Of a stretch of 64,000 nt of DNA, positions 19,099 to 27,191 are shown one piece after another. A model generated the notes under the pieces. The model was not told the origin of the DNA. It searched no databases and saw only the letters and a program-made list of their open reading frames with translations. Numbering within the stretch: the first letter of the stretch is position 1; each line of letters opens with the position of its first letter. The DNA lies in contig NZ_CP134062.1 of assembly GCF_031583025.1 (NCBI RefSeq), forward strand, positions 6,359,234 to 6,423,233, read 5' to 3'. Made by a program: the position numbers and the translations under genes. This DNA comes from Mycobacterium sp. Z3061 (lineage in GTDB: Bacteria > Actinomycetota > Actinomycetes > Mycobacteriales > Mycobacteriaceae).

Positions 19099-20118
19099 AT
19101 GAGCCACGACTGGTTGCTCGTGGAGACGCTGGGGGACGAACCCGCCGTCGTAGCGCAGGGACGGCAACTCAAGAACCTCGTACCGATCACCAACTTTCTG
19201 CGCCGCAGCCCCAATCTTGCGGCCGTCAAGACGGCTATTGCCGAGTCGGTGCAAACCGGACAGGCGCTGACCAGCATCACCCCCAAGAGCGACCGGGTTA
19301 TCCGCACCGAACCGGTGATGATGTCGGACGGCCGCATGCACGGCGTGCACGTGTGGACCGGACCGATCGACGAGGAACCGCCTGAGCGACCCGTCGTGGG
19401 CCCGTTGAAGTGGGACCTGACGTGCGGAGTGGCCACCGATACGCCGGAGTCACTGGCCAACAGTGGTAAGAACGCCGAGGCCGAGGTCACCTACGGCAGA
19501 GCCTTCGCCGAGGACCTGCCATCCCGGGAGCTCAACCCCAACGAAACCAAAGTCCTGGCCATGGCGGTAAAGGCCGAGCCGGGCCAAACACTGTGCAGTA
19601 ATTGGGATCTCACGGACTGGGAGGGAAATCCCATCCGCATCGGCTTCACCGCCCGCAGCGCGCTGGAGCCGGGACCCGACGGCCGTGACCACTTGGTGGC
19701 CCGCGCGATGAACTGGCGCGCAGAACGCAAAGGCCCGCCGGTCGTCGCCGACGACCTGGCCCAGCGGATACTCAACGGCCTGGCGCAGGCGGGCGTGCAC
19801 CGCGCGCTCGTCGACCTCAAGAACTGGACGTTGCTGAAATGGCTGGACGAGCCGTGCTCGTTCTACGACTGGCGCGGCAATGAGGGCAAGCAACGCGTCC
19901 ATCCTGATGACGAAGCTGTATTGCGCTCGATGACACAGGAATTCGCCGACGGCGCGACCAGTCGAGTGCTTCGGCTGCCGGGCAATGACACCGAGTGGGT
20001 GCCGGTACACGTCACCGTCAACAGGGTGGAACTGGAACCCGAAACCTTCGCCGGGCTCATCTCACTGCGGTTGCCGACTGAGGAAGAAGTCGCTGCGGCG
20101 GGATTTTCGACGGACTAG
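19099..20118 (+). CDS. Triple-sensor-domain protein (Rv3651-like)
   Basis: This 339-residue cytosolic protein is the Rv3651 orthologue (MSHDWLLVETLGDEPAVVAQG). Rv3651 of M. tuberculosis was described structurally as a protein of three PAS/GAF-like sensor domains without an output domain. The sequence shows no signal peptide, membrane helix or catalytic motif. An ATG twelve codons upstream is in frame, but the TAAGCT-N7 arrangement favours 19099. It lies between the PE_PGRS block and the Tad pilus operon. A signalling role alongside adenylate cyclases has been proposed for the family; ligand unknown. Confidence 0.88.
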   Translation: MSHDWLLVETLGDEPAVVAQGRQLKNLVPITNFLRRSPNLAAVKTAIAESVQTGQALTSITPKSDRVIRTEPVMMSDGRMHGVHVWTGPIDEEPPERPVVGPLKWDLTCGVATDTPESLANSGKNAEAEVTYGRAFAEDLPSRELNPNETKVLAMAVKAEPGQTLCSNWDLTDWEGNPIRIGFTARSALEPGPDGRDHLVARAMNWRAERKGPPVVADDLAQRILNGLAQAGVHRALVDLKNWTLLKWLDEPCSFYDWRGNEGKQRVHPDDEAVLRSMTQEFADGATSRVLRLPGNDTEWVPVHVTVNRVELEPETFAGLISLRLPTEEEVAAAGFSTD

Positions 20119-20168
20119 ACGACCGGCATCGTGGCCGACCATGCGCCGGACTGAACTGCGGCGCTCGG

Positions 20169-20474
20169 TCAGCGCGCCGGTCCCGCCCGCGCAGCGGCCC
20201 GCGCGGCGCCCACCGCAGGCACGGCCACTTCGACGCTCACGACCACGTCGAGGTCTTGCACCGTGCACTCCACATCGCGAACCCGCATCTGGCGGACGAC
20301 GGACGTCGTGCGCGCACAGGCCACCGAAACCCCTTGCGGCAGCGCGGCGGCCCCGGCCAGGGCACCGAGGTCGGCCGCCGCCTGCGCCCGATGACGCGCC
20401 GCCACCACCGACCCGAGGTAGACCCCCGCGGCCGTGACGAACAGCAATACAGCGACCGCGGCAACGGCGACCAC
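20169..20474 (-). CDS. TadF-like pseudopilin/secreted protein (Rv3654c-like)
   Basis: This is the last gene of the Tad operon, about 101 residues from GTG 20474. It has one hydrophobic N-terminal segment (VAAVAVLLFVTAAGVYLG) and an Ala/Val-rich rest, as in Rv3654c. The conserved segment DDRGSVTVV begins five residues before any available start codon and overlaps the end of the preceding gene, so the true N-terminus is uncertain. Family members are minor pilins or secreted effectors of the Flp system. Confidence 0.65.
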   Translation of the reverse strand: MVAVAAVAVLLFVTAAGVYLGSVVAARHRAQAAADLGALAGAAALPQGVSVACARTTSVVRQMRVRDVECTVQDLDVVVSVEVAVPAVGAARAAARAGPAR

Positions 20475-20490
20475 CGTGACCGAGCCGCGA

Positions 20491-20778
20491 TCATCCCGGC
20501 TCCTCGGCCGATACCGCTCTGGCGGCGATATCCAGCGCAGGCAACAGCTTTGACCGCGCCACGACGGTAGCGACCAGATAACCACCTTGATGCTCCAGCC
20601 GAACCTGCGCACCCGGTGGCGCCATTTGTCGCGCCACTGCCACGGCGTTGCGGTGGTCGCCGCGCGCCGCCAAGCGGGCCGCTTCACGTGCCGCGTCGAT
20701 ACAGCGCACCTGCATCGACACCGCGGTGAGCCCGGCCAGGCACAGCACGAGCACCACCACCAAGGCAGAGATCGCCAA
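20491..20778 (-). CDS. TadE-like minor pseudopilin (Rv3655c-like)
   Basis: The frame encodes GSSTVEAALAISALVVVLVLCLAGL, a TadE-type N-terminus with a hydrophobic helix, then about 70 polar residues ending SAEEPG. The only in-frame starts after the flp gene are TTG codons inside the hydrophobic segment (first at 20778). The prepilin-like Gly-Ser-Ser-Thr-Val-Glu motif lies upstream of them without ATG, GTG or TTG. The start given is therefore a placeholder; real coding probably begins near 20813. It follows flp directly. Confidence 0.6.
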   Translation of the reverse strand: MAISALVVVLVLCLAGLTAVSMQVRCIDAAREAARLAARGDHRNAVAVARQMAPPGAQVRLEHQGGYLVATVVARSKLLPALDIAARAVSAEEPG

Positions 20779-20813
20779 GGCCGCCTCGACGGTGCTGGAA
20801 CCCGCACTGCCGG

Positions 20814-21014
20814 CTAGACCTTGGTGCTCAGCGCACGACCGATGATGTGGTTGAGCGCGGACACAACCGAGTCGCCGGTTACGACCGTGTACAGGATCGC
20901 CCCGAACGCCGCGGCCGCAATCGTGCCGATGGCGTACTCGACCGTAGACATGCCGGACTCGTCGCTCGCCAGCATCGTCAGCCGCGCCGCGATCACCCGA
21001 AACGTGTTGCGCAT
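20814..21014 (-). CDS. flp: Flp-type pilin
   Basis: This 66-residue type IVb prepilin is the Rv3656c equivalent. The cleavage site reads SG/MSTVEYAIG with the essential Glu at +5 and Tyr at +6. A hydrophobic helix (TIAAAAFGAILYTVV) follows. AGGAAGG is nine bases before ATG 21014; an ATG at 21020 would leave too little spacing. It is the likely structural subunit of the fibre made by the adjacent TadABC machinery. No separate prepilin peptidase gene lies in this locus. Confidence 0.88.
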   Translation of the reverse strand: MRNTFRVIAARLTMLASDESGMSTVEYAIGTIAAAAFGAILYTVVTGDSVVSALNHIIGRALSTKV

Positions 21015-21029
21015 CAACATATTCCTTCC

Positions 21030-21614
21030 TCATATCAACCCCGACTGCAGAACATCGCCGGCTAACCCGGCCACCACCGGAACGATGCCGAGACACACGA
21101 AAGCCGGCAGAAAACACAGACCCAGCGGACCCGCGATCAGCACCCCGGCGCGCTCGGCGGCCGCCGCGGCCGCGGCCGTTGCGTCGTGACGAGACTGCAC
21201 CGCGAGCTCGGCAACACCATCGGCGAGAGCGGCGCCCGAGGTCGACGATCGCCGTGCCAGCCGCAACAGGCTGTCGAGTTGCCCGTCGGCGGGGCTCACA
21301 CCCGTCGGCGTCGACCACGCAACAGACGAGTCGGCACCCAGCGCCAGCAAATCGGCGGCGCGCCGCAACACCGATGCCAGCCGCGGCGGCGCGGAGGCCG
21401 CGGTCGCCGACGCGGCCGTCGCGATAGCCATACCCGCCAGCAGGCACACCGCAAGCACGTCCAGGCTCGAAGCCATCCCCAGCGGGTCCGGGCCACGCTG
21501 ACCCTCCGCAGGTGGGCGAAATGACCTCGACGGCAGCCCAGCACGAGCGCGTACCACCGACGGGCCTGCGCCCGCCAGCAATGCAACGGCCAGCAGTACC
21601 GCCGCGACACTCAT
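21030..21614 (-). CDS. TadC-like pilus assembly membrane protein (Rv3657c-like)
   Basis: This 194-residue inner-membrane platform protein of the T2SSF/TadC family has hydrophobic helices at the N-terminus, around residues 45-65 (SSLDVLAVCLLAGMAIATA) and at the C-terminus (AGPLGLCFLPAFVCLGIVP). Its ATG overlaps the tadB stop as ATGA (21611-21614), indicating coupled translation. It is shorter than proteobacterial TadC but normal for mycobacteria. Confidence 0.85.
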   Translation of the reverse strand: MSVAAVLLAVALLAGAGPSVVRARAGLPSRSFRPPAEGQRGPDPLGMASSLDVLAVCLLAGMAIATAASATAASAPPRLASVLRRAADLLALGADSSVAWSTPTGVSPADGQLDSLLRLARRSSTSGAALADGVAELAVQSRHDATAAAAAAAERAGVLIAGPLGLCFLPAFVCLGIVPVVAGLAGDVLQSGLI

Positions 21615-22414
21615 GCCGCGGCCGCACGATCGGCGATGCGGTCCGACCACCACAGTCCAACGCAGGTCAGCGTCACGCCCGCCATCAGAAAGCATCCGCC
21701 CGCGTGGCCACCGAACAGGAACCGCACCGGCCGGGCGCCGATCAGCTGGCCGAGCAACAAACCCAACAGCGGCAACCCCGCCAGGATGGCGGCAGTAGCG
21801 CGGGCACCGGCCAAACCCGACCCGACTACCGCCGAGAACCGTTGCCGCTCAACAATATCGCGCTGAGCAGCGCGCATCAGCGTGGCGATCGCCAGGCCGT
21901 GTTCGTTGGCGAGCTGCCAGCACGCCGCAAGGCGCTCCCAGTGTTGCGGCTGCGCCGATGATTCCGCCGCGGCACGCAGTCCAGCCACGACGTCGGCGCC
22001 CAACCGGGCCCGCGCCGCGACCACCCGCATCCCCGCCGACACCGCACCGGTGGTCTCCGCGGCGGCAACGTCGAACGCATGAACCGGATGGACGCCCACT
22101 CGCAGCTCACCGACCAGCACGTCGAGGGCCGCTTCCAGCGTCCGACCTTCTTCGGCGCCGCGCCGACCGCGGGTACGGCGCCGATAACGGAGGCCGGCGA
22201 CGGCGCTCACCAAAGCGCCCGACAGGACGGTCGTCCACGGCAGCACGAAAGCCGCCGCCGCGCAGACACCCCCGCAGCACCAGCCGACGGTCCGCGGGCC
22301 GACCACAATTCGCCGGCCCGCCGGCAACGCGGAAATCAGTCTGGCTCGCGGCGACGCCGATGACACCAGCAGCGCCAACGACAACAGCAGCGCGGAAAGT
22401 TGCAGCCCCGTCAC
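21611..22414 (-). CDS. TadB-like pilus assembly membrane protein (Rv3658c-like)
   Basis: This 267-residue T2SSF-type platform protein has N-terminal helices (LQLSALLLSLALLVSS; VCAAAAFVLPWTTVLSGALV), a cytoplasmic segment with LEAALDVLVGELRVGVHPVHAF, and C-terminal helices. GTG 22414 overlaps the tadA TGA as GTGA. Together with TadC it should form the membrane platform driven by the TadA ATPase. Confidence 0.87.
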   Translation of the reverse strand: MTGLQLSALLLSLALLVSSASPRARLISALPAGRRIVVGPRTVGWCCGGVCAAAAFVLPWTTVLSGALVSAVAGLRYRRRTRGRRGAEEGRTLEAALDVLVGELRVGVHPVHAFDVAAAETTGAVSAGMRVVAARARLGADVVAGLRAAAESSAQPQHWERLAACWQLANEHGLAIATLMRAAQRDIVERQRFSAVVGSGLAGARATAAILAGLPLLGLLLGQLIGARPVRFLFGGHAGGCFLMAGVTLTCVGLWWSDRIADRAAAA

Positions 22415-23577
22415 GCCGGAATCCTGGTCCGCAGGGCCGCATCCAACTCCGCGGCGGCGTCCCCGCTGCCGCGGTCCGCGTGCCACGCTGTGATCGCCCG
22501 GACCAGCCCACTCTCGGATCGATGCAGCAGCGCGATCTCGCCGAGTCGTCGCCGTCCGGTCCGATCCCGGGTCATGTGCAGCAGCACCTGAACCGCGGCC
22601 GCGAGCTGGCTGTGCAGCGCGCCGCGGTCGAGCCCACCGAGTGCGCCCAGCGCCTCCAGCCGGGCCGGAACCTCGCCCGGGCTGTTGGCGTGCAGGGTGC
22701 CCGCTCCCCCCTCGTGCCCCGTGTTGAGCGCGGCCAACAGGTCGACCACCTCGGCTCCCCGCACTTCTCCGACGACGAGACGGTCGGGACGCATCCGCAA
22801 CGCCTGGCGGACGAGCTGGCGCACCGTGACCTCGCCGGCGCCCTCGACGTTGGCGCATCGCGCGACGAGCTTGACCAGATGGGGATGTTGCGGGGCAAGC
22901 TCGGCGGCGTCCTCGACGCATATGATCCGCTCGCTCGGCGACACGGCGCCCAGGATCGCCGCAAGCAACGTGGTCTTGCCGGCCCCCGTCCCGCCGCAGA
23001 CCAGGAATGACAACCGTGCGGCAATGATGCCGGACAGCAGTTCGGCGGCCCGTCGCGTCACGGTGCCGGCGGCCGCCAGCGCCGCCAGGTCCTGGGTAGC
23101 CGGCCGGAGTACCCGCAATGACAGGCACGTTCCCCGAGCCGCCACCGGCGGCAGGACGGCGTGCAACCGCACCGCGAAATCGCCGGCTCCGATCCCGGTC
23201 AGCTGTCCGTCCACCCACGGCTGCGCATCGTCGAGTCGCCGGCCGGCGGCTAACGCCAGCCGTTGCGCCAGTCGCCGCACGGCGGCCTCATCGGCAAATC
23301 GAATATGGCTGCGGTGCAAACCGTTTCGATCATCTATCCAGATCTCGTCCGGTGCCGTCACCAGCACGTCGTTGGTGTCGCCCGCGCGCAGCAAGGGATC
23401 GAGGATGCCGGCACCGGTCAGTTCCGTCTGCAGCAGCCGAAGATTAGCCAGCACCTCTGTGTCGCCGAGTATCCCGCCGGATTCGGCGCGGATCGCCGCG
23501 GCGACCACGGCGGGCCTCAGCGGACCCGGCTCGGCGGCCAGCCGCTCCCTCACCCGCTCGATCAACGATCCGTTCAT
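22411..23577 (-). CDS. tadA: TadA/CpaF-type secretion ATPase
   Basis: This 388-residue hexameric ATPase (Rv3659c equivalent) powers pilus assembly. Walker A is GGTGAGKTTLLAA, the Asp-box region includes ICVEDAAEL, Walker B is RLVVGEVRGAEV, and the His box is GHEGGAGTLHANS. All ATPase motifs are intact. ATG 23577 overlaps the upstream stop as ATGA. Substrate is the neighbouring Flp pilin by context. Confidence 0.93.
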   Translation of the reverse strand: MNGSLIERVRERLAAEPGPLRPAVVAAAIRAESGGILGDTEVLANLRLLQTELTGAGILDPLLRAGDTNDVLVTAPDEIWIDDRNGLHRSHIRFADEAAVRRLAQRLALAAGRRLDDAQPWVDGQLTGIGAGDFAVRLHAVLPPVAARGTCLSLRVLRPATQDLAALAAAGTVTRRAAELLSGIIAARLSFLVCGGTGAGKTTLLAAILGAVSPSERIICVEDAAELAPQHPHLVKLVARCANVEGAGEVTVRQLVRQALRMRPDRLVVGEVRGAEVVDLLAALNTGHEGGAGTLHANSPGEVPARLEALGALGGLDRGALHSQLAAAVQVLLHMTRDRTGRRRLGEIALLHRSESGLVRAITAWHADRGSGDAAAELDAALRTRIPA

Positions 23578-24686
23578 GCCGCGCTCCCGGCGGGAGCCCG
23601 GCGTCTGCTCGGCAACACGGCGAGCACCGAGCGGGCCGCCGCAGCCAGCGCGGTGCGGCGCCCCAAGCGCAGTCCGCGGCGCTCCAGCTGCTCGGCCAAC
23701 CCCGGCTCGGCACGCATCGATGCCAGTAGTGGCGCGCCCGCGATGTCGGCGACCTCGGCCGCGCGCAATCCCCCCGGCGCCGGCCCGCGGACGACCAGTC
23801 CGAGATTGGGATTGATCGCCCGCAATACCGGTACGACAGCCGCAGCGGCCGCGCATGCCCGAACGTCACACCGACTGACCAGCACAACCAGCTCGACACT
23901 GTCCAGGGCCGCATGGGTCGCCTCAGTCAACCGCCGCGGAAGATCGCACACCACGGTGACGCCGCCGCGGCGGCCCGCCTCCACGATCGCCGCAACCGGA
24001 TCTGCCTCCAACTCAGTGCCCCTCCGGGTACCCGACAGAACGCTCACTCCCTGGTGTTGCGGGAGCGCTTCGCGGATCGCCGGCCAATTCAGCCGTCCAC
24101 CGGCAAGGGCCAGGTCAGGCCAGCGCAACCCGGGTGTGGACTCCCCTCCCACCAGCAGATCGATGCCACCACCCCACGGGTCGAGGTCGAGCAGCAGTGC
24201 GTCGCCCGCGGTCTGCGCGAGTGCGGCGGCCAGCAGGGAGGCACCCGCGCCGCCGCAGCCTCCGATGACCGCCACGCCGTCGCCGTAGCGGCGGTCGTCC
24301 CGCGCCGACTCCGCGGCTTCGGCGAGTTCGCCGACCAGCTCCTGTTCCTGTTGCGGCAACTGCAGCACCCGCTCAGCGCCCACGGCCACCGCCGACGCCC
24401 AGGCAGCGGCGTCGGCGTCGCAGCTGGTCAACACGCTGACGTGGGCACGTCGCGGCAATGCGGCCCGGCCGTACCGGTGCGCCGCCTGCTGATCGAGGAC
24501 CACCGCCGCAGCCGCTGACCACGACTTCCTGCTCACCGAACTTCGCTCGCCGGCATGCACCACCCGCAGCCCGACGGCTGCGGCGACCCGGTCGATTTCC
24601 TCGCGCAGGTGCGGCTGCGCCAGGATCGCCAGCACTCCCGATCCGGTGGGTTCGGAGGGGCAACTGCCCGGAGAAACTACGTTCAC
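23574..24686 (-). CDS. ssd: CpaE/Ssd-like septum-site determining protein (Rv3660c-like)
   Basis: This 370-residue MinD/ParA-superfamily protein is first in the Tad operon. It has an N-terminal receiver-like part and an ATPase domain with a deviant P-loop VIGGCGGAGASLLAAAL, plus LLLDLDPWGGGIDLL and VTVVCDLPRRL. In M. tuberculosis Ssd affects septum formation and dormancy gene expression; in other bacteria CpaE positions Tad pili. GTG 24686 follows GGAGG almost directly, so the exact start is uncertain by a few codons. Confidence 0.85.
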   Translation of the reverse strand: MNVVSPGSCPSEPTGSGVLAILAQPHLREEIDRVAAAVGLRVVHAGERSSVSRKSWSAAAAVVLDQQAAHRYGRAALPRRAHVSVLTSCDADAAAWASAVAVGAERVLQLPQQEQELVGELAEAAESARDDRRYGDGVAVIGGCGGAGASLLAAALAQTAGDALLLDLDPWGGGIDLLVGGESTPGLRWPDLALAGGRLNWPAIREALPQHQGVSVLSGTRRGTELEADPVAAIVEAGRRGGVTVVCDLPRRLTEATHAALDSVELVVLVSRCDVRACAAAAAVVPVLRAINPNLGLVVRGPAPGGLRAAEVADIAGAPLLASMRAEPGLAEQLERRGLRLGRRTALAAAARSVLAVLPSRRRAPAGSAA

Positions 24687-24864
24687 CCCTCCACCGTGCG
24701 GCGCCGACGGTATTGGACACCAGTGCCAAAGCGGGATCTGTGGAGAAAGACCGGTCTGTGCACCAAGTCGTTCGCTGGGCCCCCGCCGGCACGGGGACAA
24801 AGGCCGTCTCCGCAACGCATAGGTTGCGGAATTTCGCCGTGGGCGAGAAAAATTTTTACCCCAG

Positions 24865-24960
24865 AAAAGGGACGACCCCCGCCAGGGGGGGAGGAGGCGG
24901 AGGTCGTCGTGTATCAGCCCCGGGGGGTCGGGCTGATACACCCTCGGCTCAAGGCCGAGT
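24865..24960 (-). ncRNA. 6C small RNA (B11 / ncRv13660c family)
   Basis: About 96 nt on the minus strand between ssd and the Rv3661-type gene, the same place as in M. tuberculosis. A 5' hairpin (CTCGGC/GCCGAG, 24943-24959) is followed by a perfect 12-bp hairpin (24909-24920 with 24930-24941) whose loop reads GACCCCCCG. A third hairpin (24871-24908, closed by GACGACC/GGTCGTC) has a loop containing CCCCCCC. Two stem-loops with runs of six or more C are the definition of the family. The transcript would end at CCCTTTT. Family members are linked to growth and replication control through C-rich loops pairing with G-rich mRNA sites. Confidence 0.9.
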
Positions 24961-24967
24961 AATGCTT

Positions 24968-24973
24968 ACTATA
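24968..24973 (-). promoter_or_regulatory. -10 box (TATAGT) of the 6C RNA
   Basis: TATAGT on the minus strand is seven bases before the proposed first base (A at 24960). Confidence 0.7.
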
Positions 24974-25118
24974 CACATGCCAGCCGGGAGTCACGCAAGT
25001 ACTCGGCGCAAGTAAATAAGTGGCTTGAACCGTGTAAATGCGGTGGGCAGAAAGACAACAGCCGTATTCAGCCGCCCACTTTGAGGCCCAACTTCGCGGC
25101 GACAAGGCTTCGTCGACC

Positions 25119-25124
25119 TATGCT
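25119..25124 (+). promoter_or_regulatory. -10 box (TATGCT) of the leaderless Rv3661-type gene
   Basis: TATGCT is six bases before GTG 25131, with no Shine-Dalgarno sequence. Confidence 0.55.
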
Positions 25125-25130
25125 GGACTG

Positions 25131-25988
25131 GTGACCGCCCCCGACGAGGCCGCGCCCCAGCAAATCTCGCCGCAAACATCGGAGCCGGCGCTGCCGAGTG
25201 CCCGCACCGCCGCCTTCTTCGACTTGGACAAGACCATCATCGCCAAGTCGAGCACCCTGGCGTTCAGCAAACCCTTCTTTGCGCAGGGTCTGCTTAACCG
25301 GCGAGCGGTGCTGAAGTCGAGCTACGCGCAGTTCATCTTCCTGCTTTCCGGCGCCGATCATGACCAGATGGATCGCATGCGCACCCACCTGGCGAACATG
25401 TGCACGGGCTGGGATGTCGCGCAGGTGAAATCGATCGTCGGCGAGACCCTGCACGACATCGTCACACCACTGGTGTTCGCCGAAGCCGCGGATCTGATCG
25501 CCGCACACAAGCTGTGCGGGCGTGACGTCGTCGTGGTGTCCGCGTCGGGGGAGGAAATCGTCGGGCCCATCGCCCGCGCCCTGGGCGCCACCCATGCGAT
25601 GGCGACGCGGATGGTGGTGGAAGACGGAAAGTACACCGGCGAGGTCGGCTTCTACTGCTACGGCGAAGGCAAGGTGCAGGCGATCCGCGAGTTGGCCGCC
25701 CGCGAGGGTTACCCGCTCGAACACTGCTACGCGTATTCCGACTCGATCACCGACCTGCCGATGCTCGAGTCCGTGGGCCACCCGTCGGTCGTCAACCCCG
25801 ACCGCGGCCTGCGCAGGGAAGCCCTCGAGCGGGGTTGGCCGGTGTTGTCGTTCTCACGACCCGTATCGCTGCGGGACCGGATCCCGGCACCCTCGGGCGC
25901 CGCGATCGCGACGACCGCCGCGGTCGGTGTCACCGCGGCGGCGGCGGGCGCGGTCACGTATGCCTTGTTGCGGCGCTTCGCTTTCTAG
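25131..25988 (+). CDS. HAD-family phosphatase, SerB-like, with C-terminal membrane anchor (Rv3661-like)
   Basis: This 285-residue HAD-IB hydrolase has motif I FFDLDKTII (nucleophile in DxD), motif II VVSASGEEIVG and motif III YSDSITDLPML with its acidic pair. All catalytic residues are intact. A C-terminal hydrophobic helix (AAVGVTAAAAGAVTYALL) suggests membrane attachment. The family includes phosphoserine phosphatase-like and other small-substrate phosphatases; the substrate here is unknown. The start at GTG 25131 rests on the leaderless promoter. The gene lies between two small RNA genes. Confidence 0.88.
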   Translation: MTAPDEAAPQQISPQTSEPALPSARTAAFFDLDKTIIAKSSTLAFSKPFFAQGLLNRRAVLKSSYAQFIFLLSGADHDQMDRMRTHLANMCTGWDVAQVKSIVGETLHDIVTPLVFAEAADLIAAHKLCGRDVVVVSASGEEIVGPIARALGATHAMATRMVVEDGKYTGEVGFYCYGEGKVQAIRELAAREGYPLEHCYAYSDSITDLPMLESVGHPSVVNPDRGLRREALERGWPVLSFSRPVSLRDRIPAPSGAAIATTAAVGVTAAAAGAVTYALLRRFAF

Positions 25989-26084
25989 CAGCCGGCCGGG
26001 TCAGCAAACACTTAGTGCGCGCAATTAATTTGCGTTGCACAACTTTGACACGTTTAGGCCTTGCTGTGCCTGAGGTCTAGTAGT

Positions 26085-26392
26085 ACAAAGGAGTCACGGC
26101 AGCCTGGTGAGGCCAAGGTCGATCCGGAAGAGAAGGTTCGATCTCCCAACCCGGGCACCCAGCACGGTTCCCGGCACCCACGCGGAGTCATAGCCACTGA
26201 TATGGCAGAAGTGTTGCGGGCCTGCGTAATTGCGAAGAACGGATTGCCCCGACGGCCCTTTGGGTGGGGTCGCAGCACGAAGTGTCGCAAACGCGCCGAG
26301 GCCACCCACGCAGCCCAGAAATGCACGCTTGGTAACCGAGAACCGTGTTGGCGGGCGGCGATTCGATAAATTCGGATCGCCGCCCGCTTTGC
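26085..26392 (+). ncRNA. Ms1 / MTS2823-type small RNA
   Basis: About 300 nt of non-coding sequence between the Rv3661-type gene and the Rv3662c-type gene, exactly where M. tuberculosis encodes the abundant RNA MTS2823 (ncRv13661). It ends in a strong intrinsic terminator (26351-26387). Ms1 binds core RNA polymerase in stationary phase. The 5' end is not resolved: TTGACA occurs at 26045-26050 and TCTAGT at 26076-26081, but their spacing is not ideal. Identification rests on synteny, length and terminator; the fold was not computed. Confidence 0.72.
26351..26387 (+). terminator. Intrinsic terminator of the Ms1-type RNA
   Basis: GCGGGCGGCGAT pairs perfectly with ATCGCCGCCCGC. A U-G pair and CGA/TCG extend the stem to 16 bp around a TAAAT loop. 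TTTGCATTTG follows. Confidence 0.88.
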
Positions 26393-26424
26393 ATTTGTGC
26401 GTCCTTATTGTGGCCGTCTGCCAG

Positions 26425-27180
26425 CTATCGCCGGGGCACCGCCTCCGCAATCGCCAGCGCCTCCTGCGCGCCTGACCTCAGCGCCCGGCAACACAGCACC
26501 AGCCAGCCCGCCACGCCGTCGGCGGTGCCCGATGCGAACTTAGCCGCGGCGTCGCGGTACGCGGCCGGCTGACGCATCCAATTGACCTCCGGCACACCGA
26601 GCCCGTGCGGGTCCAACCCGGTGGCGATGGTGACCAGACGCGACACTCCGCGTGCGACCACCCCGTCGGCGCTGCCGAAGGGCCGCAGCGTCAATAATTC
26701 GCCATGCGCCACCGCAGCAACCACCGGCGCCGACGCCTGAGTGGGTCGGCTGACCACCTCCGCGAGCAACTCCAGCCGCCGGCCGATGTCGGGATCGACG
26801 CGCGGCCGGCCCAGCCGTTCGTCGTCAACCAGGTCGGCGGCGGCGAGCATGTGCAGCCGGGCGAGTGCTTGCAGTGGCGCCTTCTGCCAGACCGCTACAA
26901 GTGCTCCCCCGCCGCCCTCCAGGGCCTGCGCCACCCGTAGCGCACCGCCGAACACCGGATCGCTCACGCCCTCAGCATCCGCGACGTCGTCCAGTCGCAC
27001 CGGGCCCCCGTCGAGCACCGAGGATGCCCGCGCCGCACGCAGGGATGCCTCTGCGGCAGTCACGGGCCAGCCACGCAGGTTGGCCCGATGCCGGTGCGCG
27101 CGACCGAGCGCCTCGCGCGCCCGGTCGCTTGCTTCGGCGACGCCGGGTAGATCCATCAGCGGAGCCAGCGGGTCAGTCAC
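26425..27180 (-). CDS. Degenerate Fic-fold protein (Rv3662c-like)
   Basis: This 251-residue protein looks like a Fic (AMPylase) family member whose catalytic loop has decayed. AHGELLTLRPFGSADGVVAR (residues about 160-180) aligns with the Fic core HPFxDGNGR, but the catalytic His is Arg and the GNGR end is not kept. SSVLDGG near residue 55 resembles the inhibitory SxxxEG motif with Asp for Glu. AMP transfer is therefore unlikely, and a binding or regulatory role is inferred. GTG 27180 lies 11 bases after the dppD stop without a ribosome site. The gene probably belongs to the dpp operon. Confidence 0.75.
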   Translation of the reverse strand: MTDPLAPLMDLPGVAEASDRAREALGRAHRHRANLRGWPVTAAEASLRAARASSVLDGGPVRLDDVADAEGVSDPVFGGALRVAQALEGGGGALVAVWQKAPLQALARLHMLAAADLVDDERLGRPRVDPDIGRRLELLAEVVSRPTQASAPVVAAVAHGELLTLRPFGSADGVVARGVSRLVTIATGLDPHGLGVPEVNWMRQPAAYRDAAAKFASGTADGVAGWLVLCCRALRSGAQEALAIAEAVPRR

Positions 27181-27191
27181 AGGTTGCCAAC

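Noticed and set aside
20491..21660. Long minus-strand frame spanning TadC, Flp and TadE
   Set aside because: Only its last 106 codons encode recognisable TadE; the rest is out of frame with real genes.
24871..24959. Stacked hairpins as a bidirectional terminator or riboswitch upstream of ssd
   Set aside because: Strand, C-rich loops, TATAGT promoter and location identify the 6C small RNA instead.
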